The notes under the pieces: model-generated
Told to the model about the DNA's origin: nothing
The model's database searches: none
What the model saw: only the letters and a program-made list of their open reading frames with translations
Program-made: the position numbers and the translations under genes
NCBI GenBank assembly: GCA_037953745.1
Contig: JBAKBP010003234.1
Location: forward strand, 62,001-126,000
Direction of reading: 5' to 3'
Source: Lithodes maja
Lineage: Eukaryota; Arthropoda; Malacostraca; Decapoda; Lithodidae
Length of the DNA: 64,000 nucleotides
Shown: piece after piece, positions 12,093 to 21,861 of the stretch
Layout: each line of letters opens with the position of its first letter
Numbering within the stretch: the stretch's first letter is position 1

Positions 12093-12096
12093 TTAA

Positions 12097-12634
12097 CCCG
12101 GGAACTGCGGGGAGACTCTTAAGAGTTCCCCCGGCGGACTGCGGGGAGACTCTTAAGAGTAAGTAAAACAAAAAATCAACTTTTGACATCGAAAACAAAT
12201 TTTTTTTATTTTTTTTTTTTTTTTATTTTTTTTTTTTTTTTTGGCCCCTGGGCCATGCAAAATCTCAGTCCTCTACCTCCCCTCCTTCCCCACTTTCCTC
12301 CTCTCCTTCAGTTATCACCTATTTTCCCTGTTATTCCCTTATTCTGAGGTATATTTTCGTGCTAACATTAGCGAGTTGCAAGCAGGGTGTTGTCATCACT
12401 GATGGCAAGCGAGTGCAAGAGAGAGAGAGAGAGAGTATCGATCGACTGTGTCTCAGTGGCCTTGGGGGAAATTGGCGGGAAAGCAGGTTGCCTCACCCAT
12501 ACATTATACAACTCGCGGGCTATATCTCCGATTTTGACCATCCAAACGCTGTTTTCACTCGTTTTATTGTTGTTTCAGGTTAATACCTTTATAATCAACC
12601 CATAATAGGCGCATATGGATAAGTATTAATGCTA
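12097..12634 (+). mobile_element. TTAA-flanked non-autonomous element, copy 1 (truncated)
   Basis: It begins right after TTAA (12093-12096) with CCCGGGAACTGCGGGG and matches the copies at 43005-45676 (minus) and 62574-63200 (plus). Features are two subterminal direct repeats with ACTCTTAAGAGT cores, an A/T-rich stretch, GGCCCCTGGGCC, a GA repeat and no coding capacity. The last 90 bp or so of the 627-bp unit are missing, because the inverted-arm structure starts at an internal TTAA (12635-12638). TTAA targeting points to the piggyBac group, but no transposase is seen. Confidence 0.75.
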
Positions 12635-12651
12635 TTAACTCTCCCAGACAT

Positions 12652-12717
12652 ATATGACGCGATCGCGTCATATGGCAGAGTGAACCAAAAACACATATGA
12701 CGCGATCGCGTCATATG
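12652..12717. repeat. Pair of subterminal palindromes in the left arm
   Basis: A 22-bp perfect palindrome at 12652-12673 and a 24-bp perfect palindrome at 12694-12717 share the core GACGCGATCGCGTC flanked by CATAT/ATATG. They lie 13-80 bp from the arm tip. The mirror copies in the right arm are at 28284-28307 (perfect) and 28326-28349 (one base changed). Their place near both tips suggests binding sites for a transposase, which is an inference. Confidence 0.8.
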
Positions 12718-13060
12718 GACTTATTATATTGCTAGAAAATAAGTTTATGACGCAATTGAGCCGGTTTTTTGGCTGGTAAGTCCGATAAGTTAGATGTACA
12801 TGTGGAAAAATCTAGCAACCCCCTAGCGTCCCTGTGAGGGCCCCGCGGTGGTAGAGAGAGTCAGTTTCTTCCCATCAGCCAGCCTAGTAGGTGGGTGTGT
12901 GTGGCCCTTTAAACCAAGGGGCCTCCATTTTGCCCAGCCTGGCTGATATTACCGCCCTAATATAACCCAAACGAAGTGCTATATCGTTGGGTTATCGATG
13001 GATTATTGTGTTATTCTTATTTAGGGTATAAAAACCATGTTAGTGAAGTGTTTTGCTAGT

Positions 13061-13420
13061 CTGGTGTACGTGACCAAGGTGGGCTCCACGAGGGGCCATG
13101 GTTTCGCTTGTTTGTGGATCACTTTCATACCATATTGAGTCAATTATATTGCTATTTATCACTTGAAGTAGTGTATTTTACTTGTATAAGTGTTTATAGT
13201 GAAAACACTTTTATTACTGGTCGAGCATTCTCTGGTGTAGGCTACGTGACCAAGGTGGTGGAGCCCACGAGGGGCCATGCTTTTTGCCGAACGTTTTGCT
13301 TGTTTGTGGAACACTTTCATATAAATATCAGTCAATTATATTGCTATTTATCCGTTCAAGTAGTGTATCTTACCTTGTATTAGTGTTTCTTAGTGAAAAA
13401 ACTTTCATTACTGGTCGAGC
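13061..13420 (+). repeat. Tandem pair inside the left arm
   Basis: Two diverged units each contain TACGTGACCAAGGTGG, GGGGCCATG, GCTTGTTTGTGGA, CAATTATATTGCTATTTAT and TTACTGGTCGAGCAT. The same pair is present inverted in the right arm, so the duplication predates the inverted arrangement. Confidence 0.75.
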
Positions 13421-13617
13421 ATATGTCGCCATGCTCCCTCAGCCCTGTGCATTTTTGCTCGATAATTTAGTGGTGGAAAGTGCTTGCATTTTTGCTCGAT
13501 AATTTATTGGTGGAAAGTGCTTGGGAGGTAAGTTTTTTATGGGCAAAAAGCACTCTACATATACGGCTTGGTGGCCACGAGGGAATCTCAGCAGTGTGAG
13601 TAAGTACAGTCAACATT

Positions 13618-13728
13618 TATGGTGGTGGTGGTGGTGGTGGTGGTGGAGATGGTGGTGGTGGTGGTGGTGGTGGAGATGGTGGTGGTGGTGGTGGAGATGG
13701 TGGTGGTGGTGGTGGAGATGGTGGTGGT
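13618..13728 (+). repeat. GGT/GGA microsatellite, left part
   Basis: TGG repeats with regular GAGATGG interruptions. The stretch is cut by element B and continues after it at 21862. Confidence 0.9.
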
Positions 13729-15570
13729 TGTTACGACCGGGCACTCGGGTACACTAGGGCTCTTACACAGGACTCGAGTATGGCTCGCTGCCACAACGGA
13801 AACACACGATTCCAACCCCAGAGTACTGCCAGCCGAACAAAAAAACGCCACTACCCTCCAGAGTTCTATCTGCTATAACGGGGTATACAAGAACTCGGTA
13901 CTAGCGTTTCACACAGCAGACTAATAGCAAGACGGGAGTTATCTAGTCTGGTCAACAATCAAACAAAGAAGAAAGTACTACAACACTAAAGAATAGTGTT
14001 GGCCGAAGCCGAAGTAATCCACCCTTGAACTAAGAACTTAAGAAGTCCTCCACCCTCTACTTCGGATCGGCACTATTACGTTACGTTAAACAATAGTCCT
14101 CGAGCATCAAGCAAGGAATCTTCTGATAAGTTAGATGCTTCTCGAATACTCATAAGAAGTAAGTATCGGATTTTGAACAGCAATTTAATGAATAACTCAC
14201 TGGTAATTAAAGGCTTTAAATTGACATAAGAAGAATTATAAGAATAAGCAATAGGATATGGCAAACATTAAGAAGAAGTACTCCGACAATGCACTAGCAA
14301 TAGCCTACTAAGATTGTGCTCGTGGGCCACTAATCTCTGAAGTAGCTAAGCGTGCCACACATGAAATCAATAGTGCTTAAACAATAATATACATAAGGAG
14401 AAGCTTCAATACTATGCTGTATCTGCTGGTCGAGCAAAGTCTAGCTGGGATATCTAAGGTTAAGAGACAATGGCTGAGCAAGCGGCTCGTAGCCTAGCGA
14501 GGTCCTTAAGACTGTGCGGCCAAATTACGGTAATTGACGGGATGCTCTCTTGAGAGATCCAGATCACTAGTATCTGGTTCTCTCCTGGCGATCCTCTCAA
14601 AGTCAAGCAAATGAGATAGCACAGTGTTGGGTGGCACAGGCAAAAGCCCTCACTCGCAACACAGTGCTAAACTCCCACGGTACACAATCAAAAAGACCCC
14701 CTAGGCTTCCCACGTCTCCGTTGCAATTGTGCTGGTTCAACCAACCTAGCACTCATAGGAAATCACAACTCGAGGAACCCTATCCCAGTCTAGCATTACC
14801 TAAACCAGCAGAAAACAGGAACATGAATAATAGTACACAGGGAAATACATATACGAGTGCAACAAACATCAATCAATCCTATTCTAGTTAACCCTTCCAA
14901 AAATAGGCTATCTAACAGGCACTTATCTCGTGAGAACTCAAGCGATAATACTTTGGCTGACTAAATCTGCACCAAAGGGGTCATTGGTTAAAAAGGGACG
15001 AGAAGAGAAGAAAATAGGCTGTTCAGAGAGTAGAGAAAGTTCACATCAGTCGGAAGAATATCGATAGTTGCAAGGGATATGAGAGGTCGCTTTGCCTGAT
15101 GAGTTCTGATCTAAAAATGGCGAGACCTCCCTTTTTATACTCGGCCCCGTAGCGAGCATAACGGCAATCATGACGTCACATTCTCTCTCTCAATCTGGGA
15201 TCGACAAAGGATTCCCACGCTCTTGATGAGGGGGGAGGGAGGGGGGAAGGAGGGAGGAGGGAGTGAGGCCTACACACCTCGTGGCGCGCACACTGTCCTC
15301 CGTTACATAACTCGCTCTCTCTCATCACATCATTATATATATATAAATCTCCCACACACAATACTTATATATAATGATTTAAAATAGAACTCGTTGACTT
15401 AAAAGAAAACAAAATACATAATGATAATACTTATAGTACAACGGTTCACATAAACTGAGTTAGGAAACTCTACACAGACTACAGCCAAAGTTCCTGCCCT
15501 GACGATCCTAGCGAGAGTGGGGCCTGACTGGGCGTTCTGTACAGCATGCTCATACTCGACATGCGTCACA
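13729..15570 (-). repeat. 3' LTR of element B
   Basis: 1,842 bp, almost identical to 20019-21861. On the plus strand it runs from TGTTACGACCGG to TGCGTCACA. It is followed on its inner side by the polypurine tract. Confidence 0.92.
15131..15140 (-). promoter_or_regulatory. TATA box candidate in LTR of element B
   Basis: The minus strand reads GTATAAAAAGGGAGG, about 430 bp from the LTR start. The same motif lies in the other LTR at about 21422-21431, where it would drive the element RNA. Confidence 0.5.
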
Positions 15571-16054
15571 CCTCCCCCAAGATTTTACTTGCTCGACCCT
15601 GAGCTAAAATCTGATATACAGAACCCCATCAAACCCCCCACACCCAGCGACCGCATGGCACTAAAACAACGCTGAGTTTATCACTAAAACACATCTTATA
15701 AAAAAAAATTCACATTTCATAACTCCTCCCAACAATAGTAAAAGACATAATATCATGCTCCCAGAGCGAGCTTACAGCAGCTCAGCCGTTTGATAGTTCG
15801 TGGACTACTCAAACCTTATAGGCTATGACAAACTTATACAATTATCTTCATCAAAAAGAAAGAGTTTTTATATGATTTTTATATTTTAATATGTTTTTTT
15901 CCGGCTGCACTATAAGGGCAGCCTATTTTCTTCTATACCAAACGCTCAACAATCCTGCTTTACGACCCAATACGCTGGGCTACAACCGCGAGCCAACAAG
16001 CACCAAGCGCAAAATACTACTCAAACCAAAGCAGGAGGCTACCCGTGTGTCAAT
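15571..16054 (-). promoter_or_regulatory. Polypurine tract and 3' untranslated region of element B
   Basis: Directly before the 3' LTR the minus strand reads AAAATCTTGGGGGAGG (within 15571-15588). The rest, up to the stop of the long frame, is non-coding and resembles the same region of copy D (shared CAAAAAGAAAGAGTTTTTAT). Confidence 0.7.
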
Positions 16055-19000
16055 TTACCCAGGATCATATACCCCTGAACGACCACATGCAACCTCGTTG
16101 TCACAACCGGCAATATGGCTTATGTCCAGGTTATATACCAATAACCTTAGTGACCACCTGGTCAGCCTCATATTCCGATTGTGAAACTGGTCCAAGATCT
16201 CGAGAGGGTAATGATCTGGGTAAACTACACCGACCGGACCATAGGCTGGAACATAGATCTCGAAATGCCCCAGCGCATCATCGTCCTTTTCACTTTCATT
16301 CATCAGGCTCTGACACGTTGCTGGTGCATTCTTAAGTCCGTCAGGCACAACATTGCACTGGTAGGTACTCCCGTCCACAACAAAACCACATACCTCTTTA
16401 GCACGCTCGGACAAAGTTACAAGCAACGACCACTCACGACATTCCTTATCCCTCAGATCCTTCGTCCACACGTAATCCAGCTCTGCTTGCACCATAGGCT
16501 GTCGAGCAGGATTTATACGGCAGGGAATTAAACTGAGCCTTGCACTATCTCCAGCCTGCATGTCGGATTCTACCCCGTACCTCAGGCCTGGAGAAGCAAC
16601 AAACATGCGAAAGTACTGCCATAGCCTAGCAAATAACTGCCTTGCACTGTCTCCACGAACAACATGCCTAGTGCCCTCCCACAACCCAGCCGAGACCGCA
16701 GCTTCTAACCTGTAGTCTCCCTCCTTCTCCACCTTCGTCCCTAGAACAGCCAGGTCATGAGAGGGACAATCAGTACCACCCGTGCAGTCACTCCCACAGT
16801 TCATTATTGCTAAGGCTTCCCCGCCGATACCGTACATGCGCACCCCCGCATTCCTTGTGACGACATCTGCCTGCGCAGCATCACCGCTTTCAGCGACATG
16901 GCCAGATACAGTCGGTCTATGGTAGGGCTGTTGCATTAGACTAGAGCAGCATTGGGAGGCTATGCGACGACCGGGCACTGCGATACCACAGCCGACCTTA
17001 CCAATCTGCTCAATGTCCTCCTTTTGACCACCACCCTTGGCAGCCATGGGTCGACCCTGACCTGGCAACCATGCCAAGGCCTCGTCGCCCACCTTAAACC
17101 ACCGAAACAACGAGGCTAACGGTCTTTTAACAGTCACATGACCTGCCTGCGGAACATCTCGCACCGCCCGAGTTGTGAGACTCAGGGGCTCGGCACGACC
17201 AGTGGGGTATGAACCGAGCTGGTGCTGGAGTGCTGCACACTGCTGCTCAGGCAGGTGCTCTAGCACTTCCACAGCCACCAGACTCGTGTCCCCCGCCCAC
17301 TGCTTCGCCGAGACATGACAATCCCTACTCTCCTCCACCTGTGCCCTACTGCCCCCCTCTCCTTCTCCACCTTGGCCGCGGCAGACCAACGCAGGGACAG
17401 TAGGCTGCTCAGGTGGTTGCCTCACAAACTCCTCCAACAGGTTCACATGACATGCTTCCCCGTCCTCGTGTTTAATCTCGACAGCACCATTACCACACTT
17501 CTGAACTTCCGGATCCTCCAACTGCAGTTTACAAATATCTGAGGGAGCCAACCTGTCTAGATGCTTCCGAAGCAACCCAAGTCCTTCCCCAATATCAAAC
17601 TGAGCAACCCTTTTTTCTCTCCGTGTGCAACGTTGCTGCCTCGGAGTCTCTTCCGGCCCTACCTCCTCACTAGCTGTGACAGGTCCTGGGGCCTCTCCAG
17701 ACTCTAACATAGGTGCCAATACTGAATCACCCAGGAGAGCCGCCGAGTCAAAACTCTTAAAACCAACTCCAGCTTTAGCCTCCTCCTGTTGATCGTTCCT
17801 CTGCTGGTCTGAAGACGGAGGACTAGGCTGTGACACTTTAGCTGCCCGAGCTCGGGTGACAACACACGCCATGGGTTGTGTCTGGCACCGCTCGACCCAC
17901 TCTTGCTCTTCCCTACTCACGTCGGCCGTCCTCTCGGCAACGACTAAGGGTAGAACCTCAGAAGCGGGCATTGCAAAGTCGTTGCCGAGAAGAAGGTCGA
18001 CGCCCTCCACTGGCAGTTTCTCCACAATCCCGACATCCAATTCACGTGTCACACCATCCACCTCCAACTCCAACCGCACCAGCGGGTATGACCGAGTTGC
18101 ATTAATACCCTGCACCACTACCACCCGAGCCGCATTTATAGGGTAGCCAGTCAAATTGTTCATCAGAGTCTGGGAAGCACCTGTATCACGCAAGACCTCT
18201 ACTCCATGCTTGCGCCCCGCCCACATCACGCAACCCCGTCCTCTATGGTCGCAAAAAACATCCTGAGCAGGGTTCGAGCCTCTCAGGTGTTTCTGCATTG
18301 GCTGTGCCTCAGCCTCTGACGAACTGCCCCGGGCAAACTCAGAAGACTTCGGAGACACACCAATGTTGCAGGCCAAAGACACAGCTGCTGTAGGTGGTTT
18401 GCTAGGACAGACTCTTGCAAAGTGCCCCTTTTCATGACAAAGATAACACTCCAACTCCCCTCTGGGCTTCCCTTGGTACTGGGAAGGGCCCGGCCCCTTC
18501 TTAAATGGGACGGTGTTAGTCTTGTGGTCAGTCGTGGTATCATAGCTCTTGTACTTGTTTGCATAATGTATATCACTAACTCGGGGGGGTGGGGTGTCAC
18601 GCCCCTTGTTACCTGCCTCACTACGCTGGGCAGACCCGCACCCACGAATTAATGATAGCCGGAGGTCAGCCATCTCAGCTGCCTCCTGTAGAGTTTTAGG
18701 GTTCTTTTCTTTAATAGTTAAAGTCATATCTGCACCAGTACACTTATAAAACTGCTCGAGCAGAAACAGCTCAGTCAACTGTTCGGCCGTCTCAGCTTTC
18801 TCAGAACGTGTCCAGTTAGCAAGTGCATCTTTTAAGTCCCGGGCATGTTCAAGAAAGGTCGCCTCCCTAGTCTTTGTAACACCCCGAAACTTCAATCGAT
18901 ATGTTTCTGGTTGCAACTCGTATGCCCGTAGGACAGCTCTCTTCAATTCTGGGTAGTCAATGCAAGACTCTAAAGGCAGTGCATCATAAGCCTTCAGACC

Positions 19001-19819
19001 CTTACCCGTAAGTCTGGAGGAGACTAGAGCTGCCCACTTCTCTTCAGGCCAATTATGCTCCCTACACTTCTTCTCAAAACGATTAAAAAATTCTGTGACT
19101 TCAGTTTCACTAAATGCCGGCACCAATTTGACTAAGTGAGACAAGGACTGTTCTCTTACTTGGCCCTCACGGCCCATCCGAATCCCTGTCGACTCTGCAC
19201 GAGTCTTATCTAAATCTATTTGAGCACAATATTTCTCTGAGTCGTACCTAAGCTCAGCCTCATGCCTCCTGGTCTCATCCTCTTGCCTCCTAACCTCAAT
19301 CTCATGCCTCCTAGTCTCAATCTTAGCCATCTCAAGTTTAAATATCATATCTGGAGACAGGCAGGAAGAGGGAGCTGCCACTACTGAAGGAGGGGGGGCA
19401 AGAACTGGGGAACCACCATACGCACCGCCCGAGGGCACTCCAATCTTCCAATGCTCATCCCTCTGTGGGAGAGTGCTAACCTCCGGCAACTGAGTGGACG
19501 GCACTGTGGGAGTCGAGTGAGAGGGGATCTGGGGAGGAACCCCCCCAAACGCCCTCTCCTCCGAAACCCCATGTCGCCCACGCAACACCCAGGAAATCAG
19601 CTCCCCCTTGGACATCCCTCCTACATTGGATAGACCCAAAACCTTGGCTATCAGGTGCAAGCCATAAACATTCACCCCAGTCAGCCTCTCCTCCGTCACG
19701 TGGTACTGCTTACTCACAAAAAGTCTAGCATCCTCCTCACTAGTTACTAACGGCACCTCCTCAAATAGCATCTCTCGCTCCTCGTCAGTACTAGGGCACG
19801 ACATACTGAAGTTCACCAA
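16055..19819 (-). CDS. Gag-protease fused to a core-deleted pol, 1,254 codons in one frame
   Basis: In order: Gag N-terminus; coiled-coil (about 160-220); SCAN-like capsid part (about 275-390, RAYELQPETYRLKFR); CCHC knuckle (about 456-470, CYLCHEKGHFARVC); aspartic protease with LRDTGASQTL (about 543). After KHEDGE the frame jumps to CHVNLLEEFVRQPPEQ, skipping the integrase core. Short integrase N- and C-terminal remnants, a second diverged linker, a fragment after the RT finger region (ERAKEVCGFVVDG) and the RNase H tail (FEIYVPAYGP to VYDPG) follow. The YLDD box, DDE core and RNase H active site are gone. No stop interrupts 3.8 kb. The start could be Met 1 or Met 6 (MSCPS), which matches the second Met of element C. 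Gag and protease should still work; the pol part cannot be enzymatic. Confidence 0.85.
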   Translation of the reverse strand: MVNFSMSCPSTDEEREMLFEEVPLVTSEEDARLFVSKQYHVTEERLTGVNVYGLHLIAKVLGLSNVGGMSKGELISWVLRGRHGVSEERAFGGVPPQIPSHSTPTVPSTQLPEVSTLPQRDEHWKIGVPSGGAYGGSPVLAPPPSVVAAPSSCLSPDMIFKLEMAKIETRRHEIEVRRQEDETRRHEAELRYDSEKYCAQIDLDKTRAESTGIRMGREGQVREQSLSHLVKLVPAFSETEVTEFFNRFEKKCREHNWPEEKWAALVSSRLTGKGLKAYDALPLESCIDYPELKRAVLRAYELQPETYRLKFRGVTKTREATFLEHARDLKDALANWTRSEKAETAEQLTELFLLEQFYKCTGADMTLTIKEKNPKTLQEAAEMADLRLSLIRGCGSAQRSEAGNKGRDTPPPRVSDIHYANKYKSYDTTTDHKTNTVPFKKGPGPSQYQGKPRGELECYLCHEKGHFARVCPSKPPTAAVSLACNIGVSPKSSEFARGSSSEAEAQPMQKHLRGSNPAQDVFCDHRGRGCVMWAGRKHGVEVLRDTGASQTLMNNLTGYPINAARVVVVQGINATRSYPLVRLELEVDGVTRELDVGIVEKLPVEGVDLLLGNDFAMPASEVLPLVVAERTADVSREEQEWVERCQTQPMACVVTRARAAKVSQPSPPSSDQQRNDQQEEAKAGVGFKSFDSAALLGDSVLAPMLESGEAPGPVTASEEVGPEETPRQQRCTRREKRVAQFDIGEGLGLLRKHLDRLAPSDICKLQLEDPEVQKCGNGAVEIKHEDGEACHVNLLEEFVRQPPEQPTVPALVCRGQGGEGEGGSRAQVEESRDCHVSAKQWAGDTSLVAVEVLEHLPEQQCAALQHQLGSYPTGRAEPLSLTTRAVRDVPQAGHVTVKRPLASLFRWFKVGDEALAWLPGQGRPMAAKGGGQKEDIEQIGKVGCGIAVPGRRIASQCCSSLMQQPYHRPTVSGHVAESGDAAQADVVTRNAGVRMYGIGGEALAIMNCGSDCTGGTDCPSHDLAVLGTKVEKEGDYRLEAAVSAGLWEGTRHVVRGDSARQLFARLWQYFRMFVASPGLRYGVESDMQAGDSARLSLIPCRINPARQPMVQAELDYVWTKDLRDKECREWSLLVTLSERAKEVCGFVVDGSTYQCNVVPDGLKNAPATCQSLMNESEKDDDALGHFEIYVPAYGPVGVVYPDHYPLEILDQFHNRNMRLTRWSLRLLVYNLDISHIAGCDNEVACGRSGVYDPG

Positions 19820-19999
19820 AAAATTCTCGAGACAAAAGTGTTAAACTCCCTTATGCAAGCACTAATTACTAAATTAACTGGAGTCTCTTAAATGCTCTCC
19901 TAATTGCCTTACAAAAAAAAATATTCTTCAATATGTACGCTAAAGTACCAACAAACAAATGTTGTACAACTCTGCAAAAAATTATACTGTTCACAAAAT
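19820..19999 (-). promoter_or_regulatory. 5' leader of element B
   Basis: About 180 bp between the primer binding site and the first Met, AT-rich and without an open frame. It probably contains packaging signals, although none can be identified by eye. Confidence 0.4.
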
Positions 20000-20016
20000 C
20001 CTAAGCAAGGTCGCCA
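20000..20016 (-). promoter_or_regulatory. Primer binding site of element B
   Basis: Two bases after the 5' LTR end the minus strand reads TGGCGACCTTGCTTAGG. Its first 12 bases equal the site of element C (TGGCGACCTTGCACAAG). TGGCGACC resembles sites used with tRNA-Arg in some insect Gypsy elements; the tRNA assignment is tentative. Confidence 0.65.
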
Positions 20017-20018
20017 TT

Positions 20019-21861
20019 TGTTACGACCGGGCACTCGGGTACACTAGGGCTCTTACACAGGACTCGAGTATGGCTCGCTGCCACAACGGAAACACACGAT
20101 CCCAACCCCAGAGTACTGCCAGCCGAACAAAAAAACGCCACTACCCTCCAGAGTTCTATCTGCTATAACGGGGTATACAAGAACTCGGTACTAGCGTTTC
20201 ACACAGCAGACTAATAGCAAGACGGGAGTTATCTAGTCTGGTCAACAATCAAACAAAGAAGAAAGTACTACAACACTAAAGAATAGTGTTGGCCGAAGCC
20301 GAAGTAATCCACCCTTGAACTAAGAACTTAAGAAGTCCTCCACCCTCTACTTCGGATCGGCACTATTACGTTACGTTAAACAATAGTCCTCGAGCATCAA
20401 GCAAGGAATCTTCTGATAAGTTAGATGCTTCTCGAATACTCATAAGAAGTAAGTATCGGATTTTGAACAGCAATTTAATGAATAACTCACTGGTAATTAA
20501 AGGCTTTAAATTGACATAAGAAGAATTATAAGAATAAGCAATAGGATATGGCAAACATTAAGAAGAAGTACTCCGACAATGCACTAGCAATAGCCTACTA
20601 AGATTGTGCTCGTGGGCCACTAATCTCTGAAGTAGCTAAGCGTGCCACACATGAAATCAATAGTGCTTAAACAATAATATACATAAGGAGAAGCTTCAAT
20701 ACTATGCTGTATCTGCTGGTCGAGCAAAGTCTAGCTGGGATATCTAAGGTTAAGAGACAATGGCTGAGCAAGCGGCTCGTAGCCTAGCGAGGTCCTTAAG
20801 ACTGTGCGGCCAAATTACGGTAATTGACGGGATGCTCTCTTGAGAGATCCAGATCACTAGTATCTGGTTCTCTCCTGGCGATCCTCTCAAAGTCAAGCAA
20901 ATGAGATAGCACAGTGTTGGGTGGCACAGGCAAAAGCCCTCACCTCGCAACACAGTGCTAAACTCCCACGGTACACAATCAAAAAGACCCCCTAGGCTTC
21001 CCACGTCTCCGTTGCAATTGTGCTGGTTCAACCAACCTAGCACTCATAGGAAATCACAACTCGAGGAACCCTATCCCAGTCTAGCATTACCTAAACCAGC
21101 AGAAAACAGGAACATGAATAATAGTACACAGGGAAATACATATACGAGTGCAACAAACATCAATCAATCCTATTCTAGTTAACCCTTCCAAAAATAGGCT
21201 ATCTAACAGGCACTTATCTCGTGAGAACTCAAGCGATAATACTTTGGCTGACTAAATCTGCACCAAAGGGGTCATTGGTTAAAAAGGGACGAGAAGAGAA
21301 GAAAATAGGCTGTTCAGAGAGTAGAGAAAGTTCACATCAGTCGGAAGAATATCGATAGTTGCAAGGGATATGAGAGGTCGCTTTGCCTGATGAGTTCTGA
21401 TCTAAAAATGGCGAGACCTCCCTTTTTATACTCGGCCCCGTAGCGAGCATAACGGCAATCATGACGTCACATTCTCTCTCTCAATCTGGGATCGACAAAG
21501 GATTCCCACGCTCTTGATGAGGGGGGAGGGAGGGGGGAAGGAGGGAGGAGGGAGTGAGGCCTACACACCTCGTGGCGCGCACACTGTCCTCCGTTACATA
21601 ACTCGCTCTCTCTCATCACATCATTATATATATATAAATCTCCCACACACAATACTTATATATAATGATTTAAAATAGAACTCGTTGACTTAAAAGAAAA
21701 CAAAATACATAATGATAATACTTATAGTACAACGGTTCACATAAACTGAGTTAGGAAACTCTACACAGACTACAGCCAAAGTTCCTGCCCTGACGATCCT
21801 AGCGAGAGTGGAGCCTGACTGGGCGTTCTGTACAGCATGCTCATACTCGACATGCGTCACA
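20019..21861 (-). repeat. 5' LTR of element B
   Basis: 1,843 bp, the partner of 13729-15570. Differences noticed are one extra C near 20943, T/C at 13812 versus 20102, and G/A near 15519 versus 21809. Confidence 0.92.

Larger units (their letters stand above)
7709..12096 (-). mobile_element. Copy D: decayed Gmr1-like Gypsy internal region
   Basis: On the minus strand the order is gag (from 12092), protease, integrase, linker, RT and RNase H (to 8120), then about 410 bp of untranslated sequence and a polypurine tract next to the LTR. Integrase lies before RT, as in Ty1/Copia, yet all domains are of the Ty3/Gypsy type. This order defines the Gmr1 group. The 5' part is lost because a TTAA element begins inside gag. 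Several frameshifts, two stops near 11673 and 11696, and a lost protease aspartate make it non-functional. Confidence 0.85.
12639..13617 (+). repeat. Left inverted arm
   Basis: The sequence is the reverse complement of 27387-28362 with only scattered differences. From the outside inward it holds two long palindromes (12652-12673 and 12694-12717), a spacer with no coding potential, two tandem units of about 170-190 bp starting CTGGTGTA (13061-13231 and 13232 to about 13420), and two copies of a 38-bp unit containing GCTCGATAATTTA. It then runs into the GGT repeat. No transposase is encoded. Confidence 0.85.
13729..21861 (-). mobile_element. Element B: young non-autonomous Gmr1-like Gypsy element
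   Basis: A complete LTR-LTR unit of 8,133 bp on the minus strand: 5' LTR 21861-20019, primer binding site, one long frame 19819-16055, polypurine tract, 3' LTR 15570-13729. LTR ends are TGTGACGCA...GTAACA. The flanks both show TGGT (13725-13728 and 21862-21865), compatible with a 4-bp target duplication, although the target is itself a TGG repeat. By eye the LTRs differ by two substitutions and one single-base indel, so the insertion is recent. The frame lacks the enzymes needed for its own copying. Confidence 0.88.

Noticed and set aside
14076..14264. 62-codon frame found identically at 20366-20554
   Set aside because: Its conservation comes only from the near-identical LTRs of element B; no domain or codon signal.
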